A stretch of 64,000 nucleotides of DNA. Origin: Kibdelosporangium aridum (lineage in GTDB: Bacteria; Actinomycetota; Actinomycetes; Mycobacteriales; Pseudonocardiaceae). The notes beneath the pieces are model-generated. The model saw nothing but the letters and a program-made list of their open reading frames with translations, ran no database searches and was not told the DNA's origin. Position numbers and translations under genes: made by a program. The stretch lies in contig NZ_FWXV01000001.1 of NCBI RefSeq assembly GCF_900176515.1, positions 434,001-498,000 on the forward strand. The letters are read 5' to 3'. Shown one piece after another: positions 52,563-60,194 of the stretch. Numbering within the stretch: position 1 is the stretch's first letter; every line of letters begins with the position of its first letter.

Positions 52563-52637
52563 GGCGCACCGACCTCATTGGACACTCAGGTCAGTGTGAT
52601 CGTTCGTTCCACCCGCGCGGGCGGCGACGCAAGGGGA

Positions 52638-52931
52638 TCATCCTTCCTCGGTCGTGCCTTCCTCGGCGGACACCAGCGACTCGATGCTTTCGAAGAAAGC
52701 CTTGATCCCTGGCAGGTTCGCGCCTTTGGCACGGGACGCGGCGAAGTCCGCCGAACTGCGCCACTCGACGATGTCGAGCCATTCGTTGTCCGGCAGCCGG
52801 ACCAAGCGCGCGCTCAAGAAGCCTTCCCGGTCGGCCTTGAAGTCCGCGATCATCGCCTGCCTGCTGGCGAGCAACTGGTCCACTTTGTCCGGCGCGACCC
52901 GGAACCGGGTCAGCTCCACCGTCGTGGTCAT
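52638..52931 (-). CDS. Antibiotic-biosynthesis-monooxygenase (ABM) domain protein
   Basis: 97 residues from the ATG at 52931 (GGAGGGG upstream). The ABM dimeric alpha-beta fold is read from VELTRFRVAPDKVDQLLASRQ, REGFLSARLVRLPDNEWLDIVEW and SSADFAASRAKGANLPGIKAFFE. ABM proteins include cofactor-free quinone-forming monooxygenases and heme oxygenases; many have unknown substrates. The promoter carries the first copy of the shared operator, 15 bases upstream. Confidence 0.8.
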   Translation of the reverse strand: MTTTVELTRFRVAPDKVDQLLASRQAMIADFKADREGFLSARLVRLPDNEWLDIVEWRSSADFAASRAKGANLPGIKAFFESIESLVSAEEGTTEEG

Positions 52932-52946
52932 CTCCACCCCTCCAGT

Positions 52947-52965
52947 TAGTCAATATCGATGACTA
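52947..52965. promoter_or_regulatory. Operator copy 1 of the GTCA-N7-TGAC repeat
   Basis: TAGTCA, seven bases, TGACTA: a perfect 6-bp inverted repeat spanning 19 bp. It lies 15 bases upstream of the ABM gene on the minus strand. The same arrangement occurs at 53648, 55321 and 56067. Confidence 0.6.
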
Positions 52966-53012
52966 TATATTTCCGGCGTGTCAGGTTCAAATGGTGCTCG
53001 CCGCCGGGCGGA

Positions 53013-53627
53013 TCACTTGCGGGTGATCCGGTAGCCGAGCACCTCGCGGATGTGCACCTCGATGAAGTCACGCAGGTGGACGCTGCGTCCCATCTCGGCG
53101 AAGAAGTCGAGCATCGCCTGGTCCGGCTGCTCGGTCACGTGCACGATGCGCCACCGGTTGACCGGTTCGGTCTCGTCGCCCTCGACCCAGTGCTCGACGT
53201 GGAAGAGCGGTTGGCGGGTGTCCGCGACAAGGTGGCGACCGTCGGGTGTGGTGTAGTCGGGCGCGCCGATGAAGTAGACGGACTGTTTGGCGTGGTCGAG
53301 CTGAACATGCTCGATGATCAGGTCGAATTCGCTGGGGTTGAGCCATAGGCGCTGTTCGGACGCGCGTGTGAACACATCGGGGTCGTCGGACTGCCACTTC
53401 TTGGCACTGCCCGGCTTGACGACCGACGGGAGGTAGATGTCGGGAGCGGAGGCCTTCCGGATCTCCATATCCCACAAGTTCGTCCTGGTGTACCGCAGGT
53501 CGTCCTCGACGTCGTAGTGGTCCCTCAGCACCTGGTTCACGTTCACCGGTGGCAGGTCGATCGCGGTGTTGCGCGGATCGGCCCATGCCCGGTCGAACTC
53601 CGTGACCAGGTCCACTGTCGCGGTCAT
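53013..53627 (-). CDS. Hypothetical protein, paralogue of the protein at 56116
   Basis: 204 residues from the ATG at 53627 with AGGAG upstream. No signal or membrane helix. It shares its plan with the protein at 56116: a leading EFDRAWADPRNTAIDLPPVNVN, LWDMEIRKASAPDIYLP, VKPGSAKKWQSDD, YTTPDGRHLVADTRQPLFHVEH, and a C-terminal VHVTEQPDQAMLDF. I do not recognise the family. Hydrophilic and His/Glu-rich ends suggest a soluble enzyme or binding protein. Confidence 0.6.
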   Translation of the reverse strand: MTATVDLVTEFDRAWADPRNTAIDLPPVNVNQVLRDHYDVEDDLRYTRTNLWDMEIRKASAPDIYLPSVVKPGSAKKWQSDDPDVFTRASEQRLWLNPSEFDLIIEHVQLDHAKQSVYFIGAPDYTTPDGRHLVADTRQPLFHVEHWVEGDETEPVNRWRIVHVTEQPDQAMLDFFAEMGRSVHLRDFIEVHIREVLGYRITRK

Positions 53628-53647
53628 GTCGTCGTCTCCTAACGTGA

Positions 53648-53666
53648 TAGTCACTAAATCTTACTA
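53648..53666. promoter_or_regulatory. Operator copy 2 of the GTCA-N7-TGAC repeat
   Basis: TAGTCA, seven bases, TTACTA, one mismatch in the right arm. It lies 20 bases upstream of the minus-strand gene starting at 53627, and 155 bases upstream of the BBE oxidase on the other strand, so it could serve both. Confidence 0.55.
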
Positions 53667-53820
53667 ACTGGGCTAGGCGTCGGGTTATTCCCGGGCAACC
53701 AGCGGATGAGCGCGGCCATTGGAACAACTGGCCTGCTGGGACAGGTTTCCGGAGAGTGGGACATGACAGGGTGAGTACCTTCATGGGAAGTGCTGTCACC
53801 CAAGGAAAGGCACTCTCCCC

Positions 53821-55269
53821 ATGACACTCGATCGTCGACGGTTCCTGCAGACCGCCGGTCTCGGTGTCGTCGCCGCAACCACATCCCTGCCGGCCTTTGC
53901 GGCGGCCCACCCGAAAGCCGAGCCCGATTGGGCGGCTCTGCGCGGCAAGCTCAGTGGCCAGTTGTTCCTCCCGGCCGACTCCGGCTACAACGACGCGAAG
54001 CTGGGCTTCTTCACCATGTACGACCGGCACCGTCCGGCCGCGGTGGCCAGGTGCACGCGTCAGGAAGACGTCCAGGCCTGCATCGAAACCGCCGTGACCA
54101 ACGCCTTCCCGCTCGCCGCGAGGTCCGGAGGCCACAGTTACGCCGGATACTCCACGCTGGATCGTGGGCTTGTCATCGACGTCAGCCGGATGAACTCGGT
54201 CGAGGTCCGTCCCGATGGCACGGTCGTCGTTGGGGCGGGCGCCAGATTGTTCGACGTCTACAACGCGGTAGCCAAGGCGGGTCGGTTACTTCCGGGCGGA
54301 ACCTGTCCCTCAGTGGGCATCGCCGGGTTGACGTTGGGCGGTGGGATTGGCGTGATCGGCCGCAAATACGGGCTGACGTGTGACCGCCTCACCAACGCCC
54401 GCATCGTCACTCCGGACGGCACCATCAGAGACGCGGCGTCGAGTCCGGACCTGTTCTGGGCGTTGAGAGGCGGGGGTGGCGGCAATTTCGGCATCGTCAC
54501 TTCTTTCACGTTCCAGACCGCGCCGAGCCACGACTTCACCACCTTCAACCTGTCGTTCCCGTCCGGTGCTTCCGCCGCCGTGGTCAACGCCTGGCAGACG
54601 TGGTGCCAAGAGGTCCCCGACGAGCTCTGGTCGCAGCTCAGCGTCAGCGGCAACACCCAGGTCGAAGGCACGTTCGCCGGACCGGCCAATCAGGTGCAGG
54701 GCTTGCTGGACACGTTCGTCCGGCGAGTCGGCAGTCAGCCCACGAGCCGGGACGTCCGTGAGAGGTCCTATTTCGACGCGATGGTGTCGTTTGCGCACTG
54801 TGAACCGTCCAATGGTGGCTGTACTCCGAGTTGGAACGGCGGTGGCGGCGGGCTCGGCCGGGGAACGTATGTCGCGACGTCCCGGATCTTGACCAAGCAG
54901 ATCGCCGACCCGCAGGCGTTCGTGCGGCTGCTGTCGAGCGTTCCCGGAATGCTGACGTTGCTCGATTCCTTCGGTGGCGCGATTGCCCGCGGCGACTCGG
55001 CTTTCTCGCATCGCACGGCGATCGCCAGCATCCAGCTGATCAAGTGGGTGAACAACGGTGACGAGGCCGGGGCGCGAGCGGCGGTGAATCCAGTCCGTGA
55101 CGAACTCGGCCGCATGTTCGGTGAGTCGGCCTACGTCAACTACATCGATCCACAGATGCCGAACTGGGCCAACGCCTACTACGGGCCGAACCTGTCCCGG
55201 TTGCGCGCCATCGCCGCCAAGTACGACCCCGGCAAGGTGTTCCGGTATGGGCAGAGCCTGCACGTGTGA
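53821..55269 (+). CDS. TAT-exported BBE-type FAD oxidase
   Basis: 482 residues. Twin-arginine signal DRRRFLQTAGLGVVA, cleavage near residues 27-30. FAD_binding_4 domain with His105 in RSGGHSYAGYS and Cys162 in LPGGTCPSVGIAGLTLGGG, the pair that attaches FAD bicovalently in berberine-bridge enzymes. C-terminal KYDPGKVFRYGQSL is the BBE tail. Such enzymes oxidise sugars, alcohols or alkaloids and pass electrons to oxygen. It is exported already folded. The locus also contains an FMN reductase and an ABM protein. Confidence 0.85.
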   Translation: MTLDRRRFLQTAGLGVVAATTSLPAFAAAHPKAEPDWAALRGKLSGQLFLPADSGYNDAKLGFFTMYDRHRPAAVARCTRQEDVQACIETAVTNAFPLAARSGGHSYAGYSTLDRGLVIDVSRMNSVEVRPDGTVVVGAGARLFDVYNAVAKAGRLLPGGTCPSVGIAGLTLGGGIGVIGRKYGLTCDRLTNARIVTPDGTIRDAASSPDLFWALRGGGGGNFGIVTSFTFQTAPSHDFTTFNLSFPSGASAAVVNAWQTWCQEVPDELWSQLSVSGNTQVEGTFAGPANQVQGLLDTFVRRVGSQPTSRDVRERSYFDAMVSFAHCEPSNGGCTPSWNGGGGGLGRGTYVATSRILTKQIADPQAFVRLLSSVPGMLTLLDSFGGAIARGDSAFSHRTAIASIQLIKWVNNGDEAGARAAVNPVRDELGRMFGESAYVNYIDPQMPNWANAYYGPNLSRLRAIAAKYDPGKVFRYGQSLHV

Positions 55270-55320
55270 GCCAGCTAACAGGTCACGCGGGACTAATCCG
55301 AAGATGGTCCAAGTTCGGAA

Positions 55321-55339
55321 CTGTCAGAGAAAGTGACTT
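55321..55339. promoter_or_regulatory. Operator copy 3 of the GTCA-N7-TGAC repeat
   Basis: CTGTCA, seven bases, TGACTT. The GTCA/TGAC core and spacing are those of copies 1, 2 and 4; the outer bases differ. It is 33 bases upstream of the FMN reductase start. Confidence 0.5.
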
Positions 55340-55372
55340 CTTGAGCGAAAATAGTCCACAGGAGAGACCGTC

Positions 55373-55927
55373 ATGACGTACCGCGTCGGTTACATCGTCG
55401 GCAGCTTGTCCCAGCGTTCGATCAACCGGAAGCTGGCGAAGGCGTTGACCAAGATCGCGCCGCACGACCTCGAGCTGGTCGAGATCCCGATCGGCGACCT
55501 GCCGCTGTACAACCATGACTTCGACGCGGACTACCCCGAGGTCGCCAAGCAGCTCAAGCAGGACATCGAAACAAGTGACGCCATCCTGGTCGACACGCCG
55601 GAGTACAACCGGTCGATCCCCGGCGCGCTGAAGAACGCGATCGACTGGGCGAGCCGCCCGTGGGGCACCAACTCGTTCAACGGCAAGCCCGCCGCGGTGA
55701 TCGGCGCTTCGGGTGGCTCGATCTCCACTGCTGTCGCACAGCAGCAGCTGAAGAGCATCCTGTTGTTCAGCAACGCGGCGGTGCTCGGTCAGCCGGAGGC
55801 GTACATCCAGTTCGCCGAGGGACTGATCACTGACGACGGTGAGGTCATCAATGAAACGACCGCCGAGTTCCTCGCCTTGTTCCTGAACGCTTTCGCCACG
55901 CACATCAAGCGCAACCTCGGAAGCTGA
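55373..55927 (+). CDS. NADPH-dependent FMN reductase family protein
   Basis: 184 residues, ATG with a ribosome site ACAGGAGA. Flavodoxin-like fold: GSLSQRSINRKLAKAL (phosphate loop), DLPLYNHDFDADYP, DTPEYNRSIPGALKNAIDW and KPAAVIGASGGSISTAVAQQQLK. It reduces FMN or quinones with NADPH. It could feed reduced flavin to the ABM or to other redox enzymes of this regulon. The gene ends in a strong hairpin terminator. Confidence 0.85.
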   Translation: MTYRVGYIVGSLSQRSINRKLAKALTKIAPHDLELVEIPIGDLPLYNHDFDADYPEVAKQLKQDIETSDAILVDTPEYNRSIPGALKNAIDWASRPWGTNSFNGKPAAVIGASGGSISTAVAQQQLKSILLFSNAAVLGQPEAYIQFAEGLITDDGEVINETTAEFLALFLNAFATHIKRNLGS

Positions 55928-55938
55928 CTTCGTACCCG

Positions 55939-55967
55939 GGAAGGGCGCCGCGATCCGGCGCCCTTCC
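55939..55967 (+). terminator. Strong hairpin terminator of the FMN reductase gene
   Basis: GGAAGGGCGCCG (55939-55950) pairs with CGGCGCCCTTCC (55956-55967), 12 bp and a five-base loop, starting 12 bases past the stop. It separates this unit from the gene at 56116. Confidence 0.8.
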
Positions 55968-56066
55968 TCGTGCCTTGGCGGGTTTGTGCCAATGAAAGCC
56001 CTGGTCAACGATCTTTGTGAGCTACGAGTCATTGGCTGGCAACGGGTTTGCGGTTAACGTTGCTGA

Positions 56067-56085
56067 TAGTCAGGGTCGTTGACCA
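56067..56085. promoter_or_regulatory. Operator copy 4 of the GTCA-N7-TGAC repeat
   Basis: TAGTCA, seven bases, TGACCA, one base from a perfect repeat. It lies 30 bases upstream of the ATG at 56116. Confidence 0.55.
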
Positions 56086-56115
56086 CCGGCGGCCCGTCGG
56101 GGACAGGAGCCGGGC

Positions 56116-56745
56116 ATGGCGACGGAACTGGCGCAGGACTACGCGGCGGAGTTTCACCGGGAGTGGACCGCCGCGGAGAACACTCCGGTCGAGTTCCCGC
56201 CGATGGACGTGAACGCCCTTGTCAAGCGGCATTTCCGGCTCGGCCGCGAGCTCGTGGTCACCAAGAACATGGTGTGGGACTTGTTGGTGCGCAAGGCGCA
56301 CGCGATGGAGGTCTACCTCCCCGGGCGGATCAAGCCGGGCTCGATCCGCACCTATCCGACCGAAGAGTCCGACTTCATCCGGGTGTCCGACCAGCCCGTG
56401 TGGACTGACGACACCGTCTACACGCAAGTGATCCAGCGCGTGTTCGTGGATGAGGAGCGGCGCGCGGTGCTCCACCTCGGCACAGCCCACATGACCACAC
56501 CGGACGGTGAGTACGTGTGGGCCGGTCTTGATCAGCCGCTGTACCACGTCGAATGGGTCGTGACCGGTACCGAGATGCGGCCTTTCCTGCGGCGGCGGAT
56601 GGTCCACCTGACCGACGCCCCTGACACGCGGCTTGCCTGGTATTTCGCGCGGCTGATGCGGGAGAAGCCGATGGTCGACTCGTTGGAGATCTACCTGCGC
56701 AAGCAGTGGGGCGTGGACATGACGCACGTTCCGCTGAGCGCCTAG
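56116..56745 (+). CDS. Hypothetical protein, paralogue of the protein at 53013
   Basis: 209 residues. It matches the 204-residue protein at 53013 in order and character: EFHREWTAAENTPVEFPPMDVN, MVWDLLVRKAHAMEVYLPGR, IKPGSIRTYPTEESDF, HMTTPDGEYVWAGLDQPLYHVEW, and a similar C-terminus. Identity is modest by eye, so they diverged long ago or were acquired separately. No family name is recognised. The stop overlaps the stop of the convergent GntR gene. Confidence 0.6.
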   Translation: MATELAQDYAAEFHREWTAAENTPVEFPPMDVNALVKRHFRLGRELVVTKNMVWDLLVRKAHAMEVYLPGRIKPGSIRTYPTEESDFIRVSDQPVWTDDTVYTQVIQRVFVDEERRAVLHLGTAHMTTPDGEYVWAGLDQPLYHVEWVVTGTEMRPFLRRRMVHLTDAPDTRLAWYFARLMREKPMVDSLEIYLRKQWGVDMTHVPLSA

Positions 56746-57392
56746 ACAAAGACTTCGGGATGACGGGAGAGTTCCACCCTGGTCCGCCGGATGTGCATCT
56801 GCAGCACCTGTTCCGCCGAAGTGTGGTCACGGTCGCGCAGCGCCTGGATCAGCAGCCGGTGCTCGGCACCGATGATCCAGTTGCGCTGTGACCCGGCGAG
56901 TCTGGTGAACGCCCGGCGGTAGTGCTGGGTGGTGTCCCACAGCCGCGCCACGATCGAGGCGAGTTCCTCGGCGTTGTGGTGTTTGTAGACCGTCCAATGC
57001 AGACGCCGGTCGAGTACCAGGAAGTCCTCGACGTCCGGGCTGCGTTCGATCGTGTCCTGCAGCTGGTCCATCTCGTCGATGTCCTCGTCGGTCAGGTGCG
57101 GCGCGGACTCGGTGAGCAGCAACGGTTCCAGGCGTTCACGCATTCGGTAGATCAGGTCGCACTCGCGCATGTCCATCCTGGTCACCCACGCGCCTTGGTT
57201 GGCGCGCAACGTGATCAAGCCCTGCGAGGCCACAATGCGCAGCGCCTCGCGGACGGGCAGGCGACTGGTCTGCAGCTGTTCGGCGAGCTCGTCCTGGATG
57301 ATCCGCGTTCCGGGCGCCAGCTGACCGGTCAGGATGCGTTCACGCAACTGATCGGCGATCCGCTGACTCGCCACGCCGGCGCCCTCGGACAC
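56742..57392 (-). CDS. GntR-family (FCD-type) transcriptional regulator
   Basis: 216 residues from a GTG with a GA-rich ribosome site. Winged helix IADQLRERILTGQLAPGTRIIQDELAEQLQTSRLPVREALRIVASQGL, then an FCD effector domain with metal-binding acidic and His residues (DRRLHWTVYKHHN, IIGAEHRLLIQALRDRD). It is transcribed after the VOC gene. Its likely targets are the two palindromes at 57915 and 57978, hence the VOC and E1/E2 genes. Confidence 0.85.
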   Translation of the reverse strand: MSEGAGVASQRIADQLRERILTGQLAPGTRIIQDELAEQLQTSRLPVREALRIVASQGLITLRANQGAWVTRMDMRECDLIYRMRERLEPLLLTESAPHLTDEDIDEMDQLQDTIERSPDVEDFLVLDRRLHWTVYKHHNAEELASIVARLWDTTQHYRRAFTRLAGSQRNWIIGAEHRLLIQALRDRDHTSAEQVLQMHIRRTRVELSRHPEVFV

Positions 57393-57403
57393 AGCTTCCC
57401 CCT

Positions 57404-57904
57404 CTATCGGAAGGCCTCTGGATGGTGGTCGAACGCCTTTCCGTTCGGATAGGACACTAGCTCACACTGCAGGCCCCACGGCGAGAGGAAGTACACCCAG
57501 CGCTGTCCCCCGCTCGGCCCTTTGCTGACCGTCGGCTCGCCGAGAACGCGCAGCCCACGGCGGTGCAGGTCGGCGACCGCGGCGTCAAGGTCCTCGACGT
57601 ACAGCGCGATGTGGTGCCCGCCGACATCGCTGTTGCGCGGCGGTTCGGTGTCCTGGTCGGGAGCCTCGTACTCGAAGATCTCGAAGATCGCCTGCCCGCC
57701 GAGCCGGAAGAAGTGCAGCTTCCGCATCACCGTGCGGTCGTCCACGTTGAGGTGCTCGCTCATCCATGTGCCGTCGTCCTGGTAGGGCCCGAGTGTGTAC
57801 ATGTACTCGCAGCCGAGCACGTCGACGAAGAACTCCCTGGCTTGGTCGAGGTCGGGCACGGTCAGCCCGATGTGGTCGACGCGGCTAAGTCCCGGGATGG
57901 GCAT
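57404..57904 (-). CDS. VOC-family (glyoxalase/dioxygenase-like) protein
   Basis: 166 residues from an ATG with TTGGAGGT upstream. One VOC unit: LSRVDHIGLTVPDLDQAREFFVDVLG at the start, EDLDAAVADLHRRGL in the middle and WGLQCELVSYPNGKAF at the end. GGHHIALYV carries further metal-type His. Functions in the family include glyoxalase I, extradiol cleavage and isomerisation. Linked to a 2-oxoacid dehydrogenase by the shared regulator, it may prepare or repair the substrate or a by-product of that enzyme. Confidence 0.75.
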   Translation of the reverse strand: MPIPGLSRVDHIGLTVPDLDQAREFFVDVLGCEYMYTLGPYQDDGTWMSEHLNVDDRTVMRKLHFFRLGGQAIFEIFEYEAPDQDTEPPRNSDVGGHHIALYVEDLDAAVADLHRRGLRVLGEPTVSKGPSGGQRWVYFLSPWGLQCELVSYPNGKAFDHHPEAFR

Positions 57905-57914
57905 CGACACCTCC

Positions 57915-57928
57915 AAATGTATCCATTC
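57915..57928. promoter_or_regulatory. GntR operator site A (VOC side)
   Basis: AAATGTATCCATTC, an imperfect copy of the perfect palindrome at 57978, near the VOC start at 57904. It probably controls the VOC-GntR operon. Confidence 0.45.
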
Positions 57929-57974
57929 GGCTTGATTTCGTCCTCGCTTTCTCGGATAGTACTCCACGAGACGC

Positions 57975-57994
57975 TCAAAATGGATCCATTTGGA
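57975..57994. promoter_or_regulatory. GntR operator site B (E1 side)
   Basis: The core AAATGGATCCATTT (57978-57991) is a perfect 14-bp palindrome, extended with one mismatch to 20 bp. It lies immediately upstream of the E1 ATG at 58001. FCD-type GntR regulators bind palindromes of this size. Confidence 0.55.
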
Positions 57995-58000
57995 GCTCAG

Positions 58001-60172
58001 ATGGCTACCCGTGAACCCCTGTCCGCTTCGTCGCCGCTGACTGCGCTGAGCACTACGGCGGCTGACTGGGACGACGCCGATCCCGGCCTGCTGCTGCGCC
58101 TGCTCGGCCAGGCGTCCTGGATCCGGTCGTTCGAGGAGTACGTGCTCGAACTGGCCGGGGAAGGGCTGGTGCACGGCCCCGCGCACTCCAGCATCGGGCA
58201 GGAGGGCGGTGCGGTCGGCTCGATCGTGCCGCTGCGCACCGACGACTTCGTCAATGGATCCCACCGCGGCCACCACCAGTTCCTGGCCAAGGCATTCGGC
58301 CACGTCATGCCGGGCAAAACCGACGGCTTGCCGGAACTGACCGACGACGTGCGGACCGTGCTACGCCGGACGCTGGCTGAGATCTGTGGCCTGGCCGACG
58401 GCTACTGCCGTGGCCGGGGCGGATCCATGCACCTGCAGTGGCGTGAAGCAGGCGCGATGGGCACCAACGCGATCGTCGGCGGTGGCGTGCCGCAGGCCGC
58501 TGGATTCGCGTTCAACCAACGTCGCGCGGGCACCGACGCGGTGACGGTCACCTACTTCGGCGACGGTGCCGTGAACATCGGCTCGGTCCTTGAGACGTTC
58601 AACCTGGCCGCGGCCTGGAAGCTGCCGCTGTGCTTCTTCATCGAGAACAACCTGTACGCGGTGTCGACGCCGGTCGACGAGGCGACGGCCGAACCGAGGC
58701 TCGCCGCGCGGGGGCTGGGGTTCAACATCCCGAGCTGGCGGGTCGACGGAATGGATCCATTGGCCGTCCACCTGGCGATGACCGAGGCCCTCGAGCACAT
58801 GCGGGCCGGGAACGGCCCGACGATCATCGAAGCCGAGGTCTACCGGTACTTCCACCAGAACGGGCCGTACCCGGGCAGCGCGTTCGGCTACCGGACCAAA
58901 GCCGAGGAGAAGGCCTGGCGCGAGCGTGACCCGCTGGAGCTGTTGCGGTCCCACGTGATCCGGCGCGGCATCGCCTCGGCGGACGAGATCGCCGCCGCAC
59001 ACGACGAAGTGGTCAAGACACTGCGCGAGATCGGCGACTCGTTCCTGGAGGCCGACCCGGCAGGCAAGCGGCGGATCAAGGAATCCGCCTGGCCGGACGT
59101 CAGTTTCGTGGACGTCGGTGTCCGAGGTGATCTGTCCGAATTGGACGGAAGCAGGTACGAGGAAGCGGACACGTACTCGGGAACGTTGGGGGAGCGCAAG
59201 TTCGTCGACGCCATCAGCGACGTGCTGGCCCGCCGGATGGAGACCGACGAACGGATCGTCATCCTCGGTGAGGACGTCAACCGGCTCAAAGGCGGCACGA
59301 ACGGCGCGACGAAACGCCCGCTCGAACTGTTCCCCGACCGGGTTCTGGGCACGCCGATCAGCGAGAACGCGTTCGCCGGGCTGGGTGGCGGGATGGCCAT
59401 CGACGGCCGCGGCCGACCGGTCGTCGAGTTCATGTACGCCGACTTCATGTGGGTCGCCGCCGATCAGTTGTTCAACCAGATCGCCAAGGCGCGGCACATG
59501 TTCGGCGGGCAGGGGAGTGTCCCCTTCGTCCTGCGCAGCAAGCTGGCGGCGGGCACGGGATACGGCTCCCAGCACTCGATGGATCCGGCCGGGGTGCTGA
59601 CCACGGCGGCAGGCCTGCGCGTTGTGGCGCCGTCCAACCCGTTCGACTACGTGGGTCTGATGAACACCGCTTTGGCGTGCGAAGACCCCGTTGTGGTGCT
59701 GGAACACGTGGACCTCTACACATCCACCGGAACCGGGCCGATCGACGACCTGGACTACCGGATCCCGGTAGGGAAAGCCGCTCTGCGGTCGCAGGGTGAC
59801 GACGTCACGGTCATCTCGTACCTGTCGATGGTCGGGCATTGCCTGGAAGCGCTCGGTCAGGTGCCCGAGATCAGCGCGGACCTGATCGACCTGCGCTGGC
59901 TCGACCGGGCGAGCCTGGACTGGGACACGATCGAGGCCAGCGTGAAGAAGACCAACAAGGTGCTCATTGTGGAGCAAGGCGCGATCGGCACGTCGTACGG
60001 CGGACGGCTCGCCGACGAGATCCAGCGTCGCCTGTTCGACTGGCTGGACGCGCCGGTCGAACGGGTCACCGGCGGCGAGGCGTCGCCGAGCATCAGCAAG
60101 GTGCTTGAACGCGCGGCGGTCGCGCGCACCGAGGAAGTCGTCACCGCGTTGCGTCGCATCGCCGCGTACTGA
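58001..60172 (+). CDS. Fused E1 (alpha plus beta) of a 2-oxoacid dehydrogenase
   Basis: 723 residues, ATG at 58001; an in-frame ATG at 57980 is inside the operator and less likely. Residues 1 to about 340 are E1-alpha: HQFLAKAFGHVMPG, CRGRGGSMHLQ, and the TPP motif GDGAVN (about residue 187) ending in ENNLYAVSTP. Residues about 395-723 are E1-beta: AISDVLARRMETDERIVILGEDVNRLKGG, ISENAFAGLGGGMAIDG, EFMYADFMW, and VVVLEHVDLY. Together these make TPP-dependent decarboxylation of a 2-oxoacid or acetoin. Usual genes are separate; fusion is known in some groups. No E3 is in the window. Confidence 0.85.
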   Translation: MATREPLSASSPLTALSTTAADWDDADPGLLLRLLGQASWIRSFEEYVLELAGEGLVHGPAHSSIGQEGGAVGSIVPLRTDDFVNGSHRGHHQFLAKAFGHVMPGKTDGLPELTDDVRTVLRRTLAEICGLADGYCRGRGGSMHLQWREAGAMGTNAIVGGGVPQAAGFAFNQRRAGTDAVTVTYFGDGAVNIGSVLETFNLAAAWKLPLCFFIENNLYAVSTPVDEATAEPRLAARGLGFNIPSWRVDGMDPLAVHLAMTEALEHMRAGNGPTIIEAEVYRYFHQNGPYPGSAFGYRTKAEEKAWRERDPLELLRSHVIRRGIASADEIAAAHDEVVKTLREIGDSFLEADPAGKRRIKESAWPDVSFVDVGVRGDLSELDGSRYEEADTYSGTLGERKFVDAISDVLARRMETDERIVILGEDVNRLKGGTNGATKRPLELFPDRVLGTPISENAFAGLGGGMAIDGRGRPVVEFMYADFMWVAADQLFNQIAKARHMFGGQGSVPFVLRSKLAAGTGYGSQHSMDPAGVLTTAAGLRVVAPSNPFDYVGLMNTALACEDPVVVLEHVDLYTSTGTGPIDDLDYRIPVGKAALRSQGDDVTVISYLSMVGHCLEALGQVPEISADLIDLRWLDRASLDWDTIEASVKKTNKVLIVEQGAIGTSYGGRLADEIQRRLFDWLDAPVERVTGGEASPSISKVLERAAVARTEEVVTALRRIAAY

Positions 60173-60194
60173 GTCGTTCAAGGGAGACATGATC

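Noticed and set aside
50327-52585. A 752-codon open frame on the minus strand across the DinB and Xi-transferase genes
   Set aside because: Only its last 146 codons match a family (MEKHLA); the rest is antisense to two well-supported genes and has no coherent motifs. GC-rich DNA often leaves such open antisense frames.
58750-58761. AATGGATCCATT, a second 12-bp palindrome of the GntR type, inside the E1 coding region
   Set aside because: It is shorter than the intergenic site, is in frame as normal codons, and is expected by chance in this DNA. An internal operator cannot be excluded.
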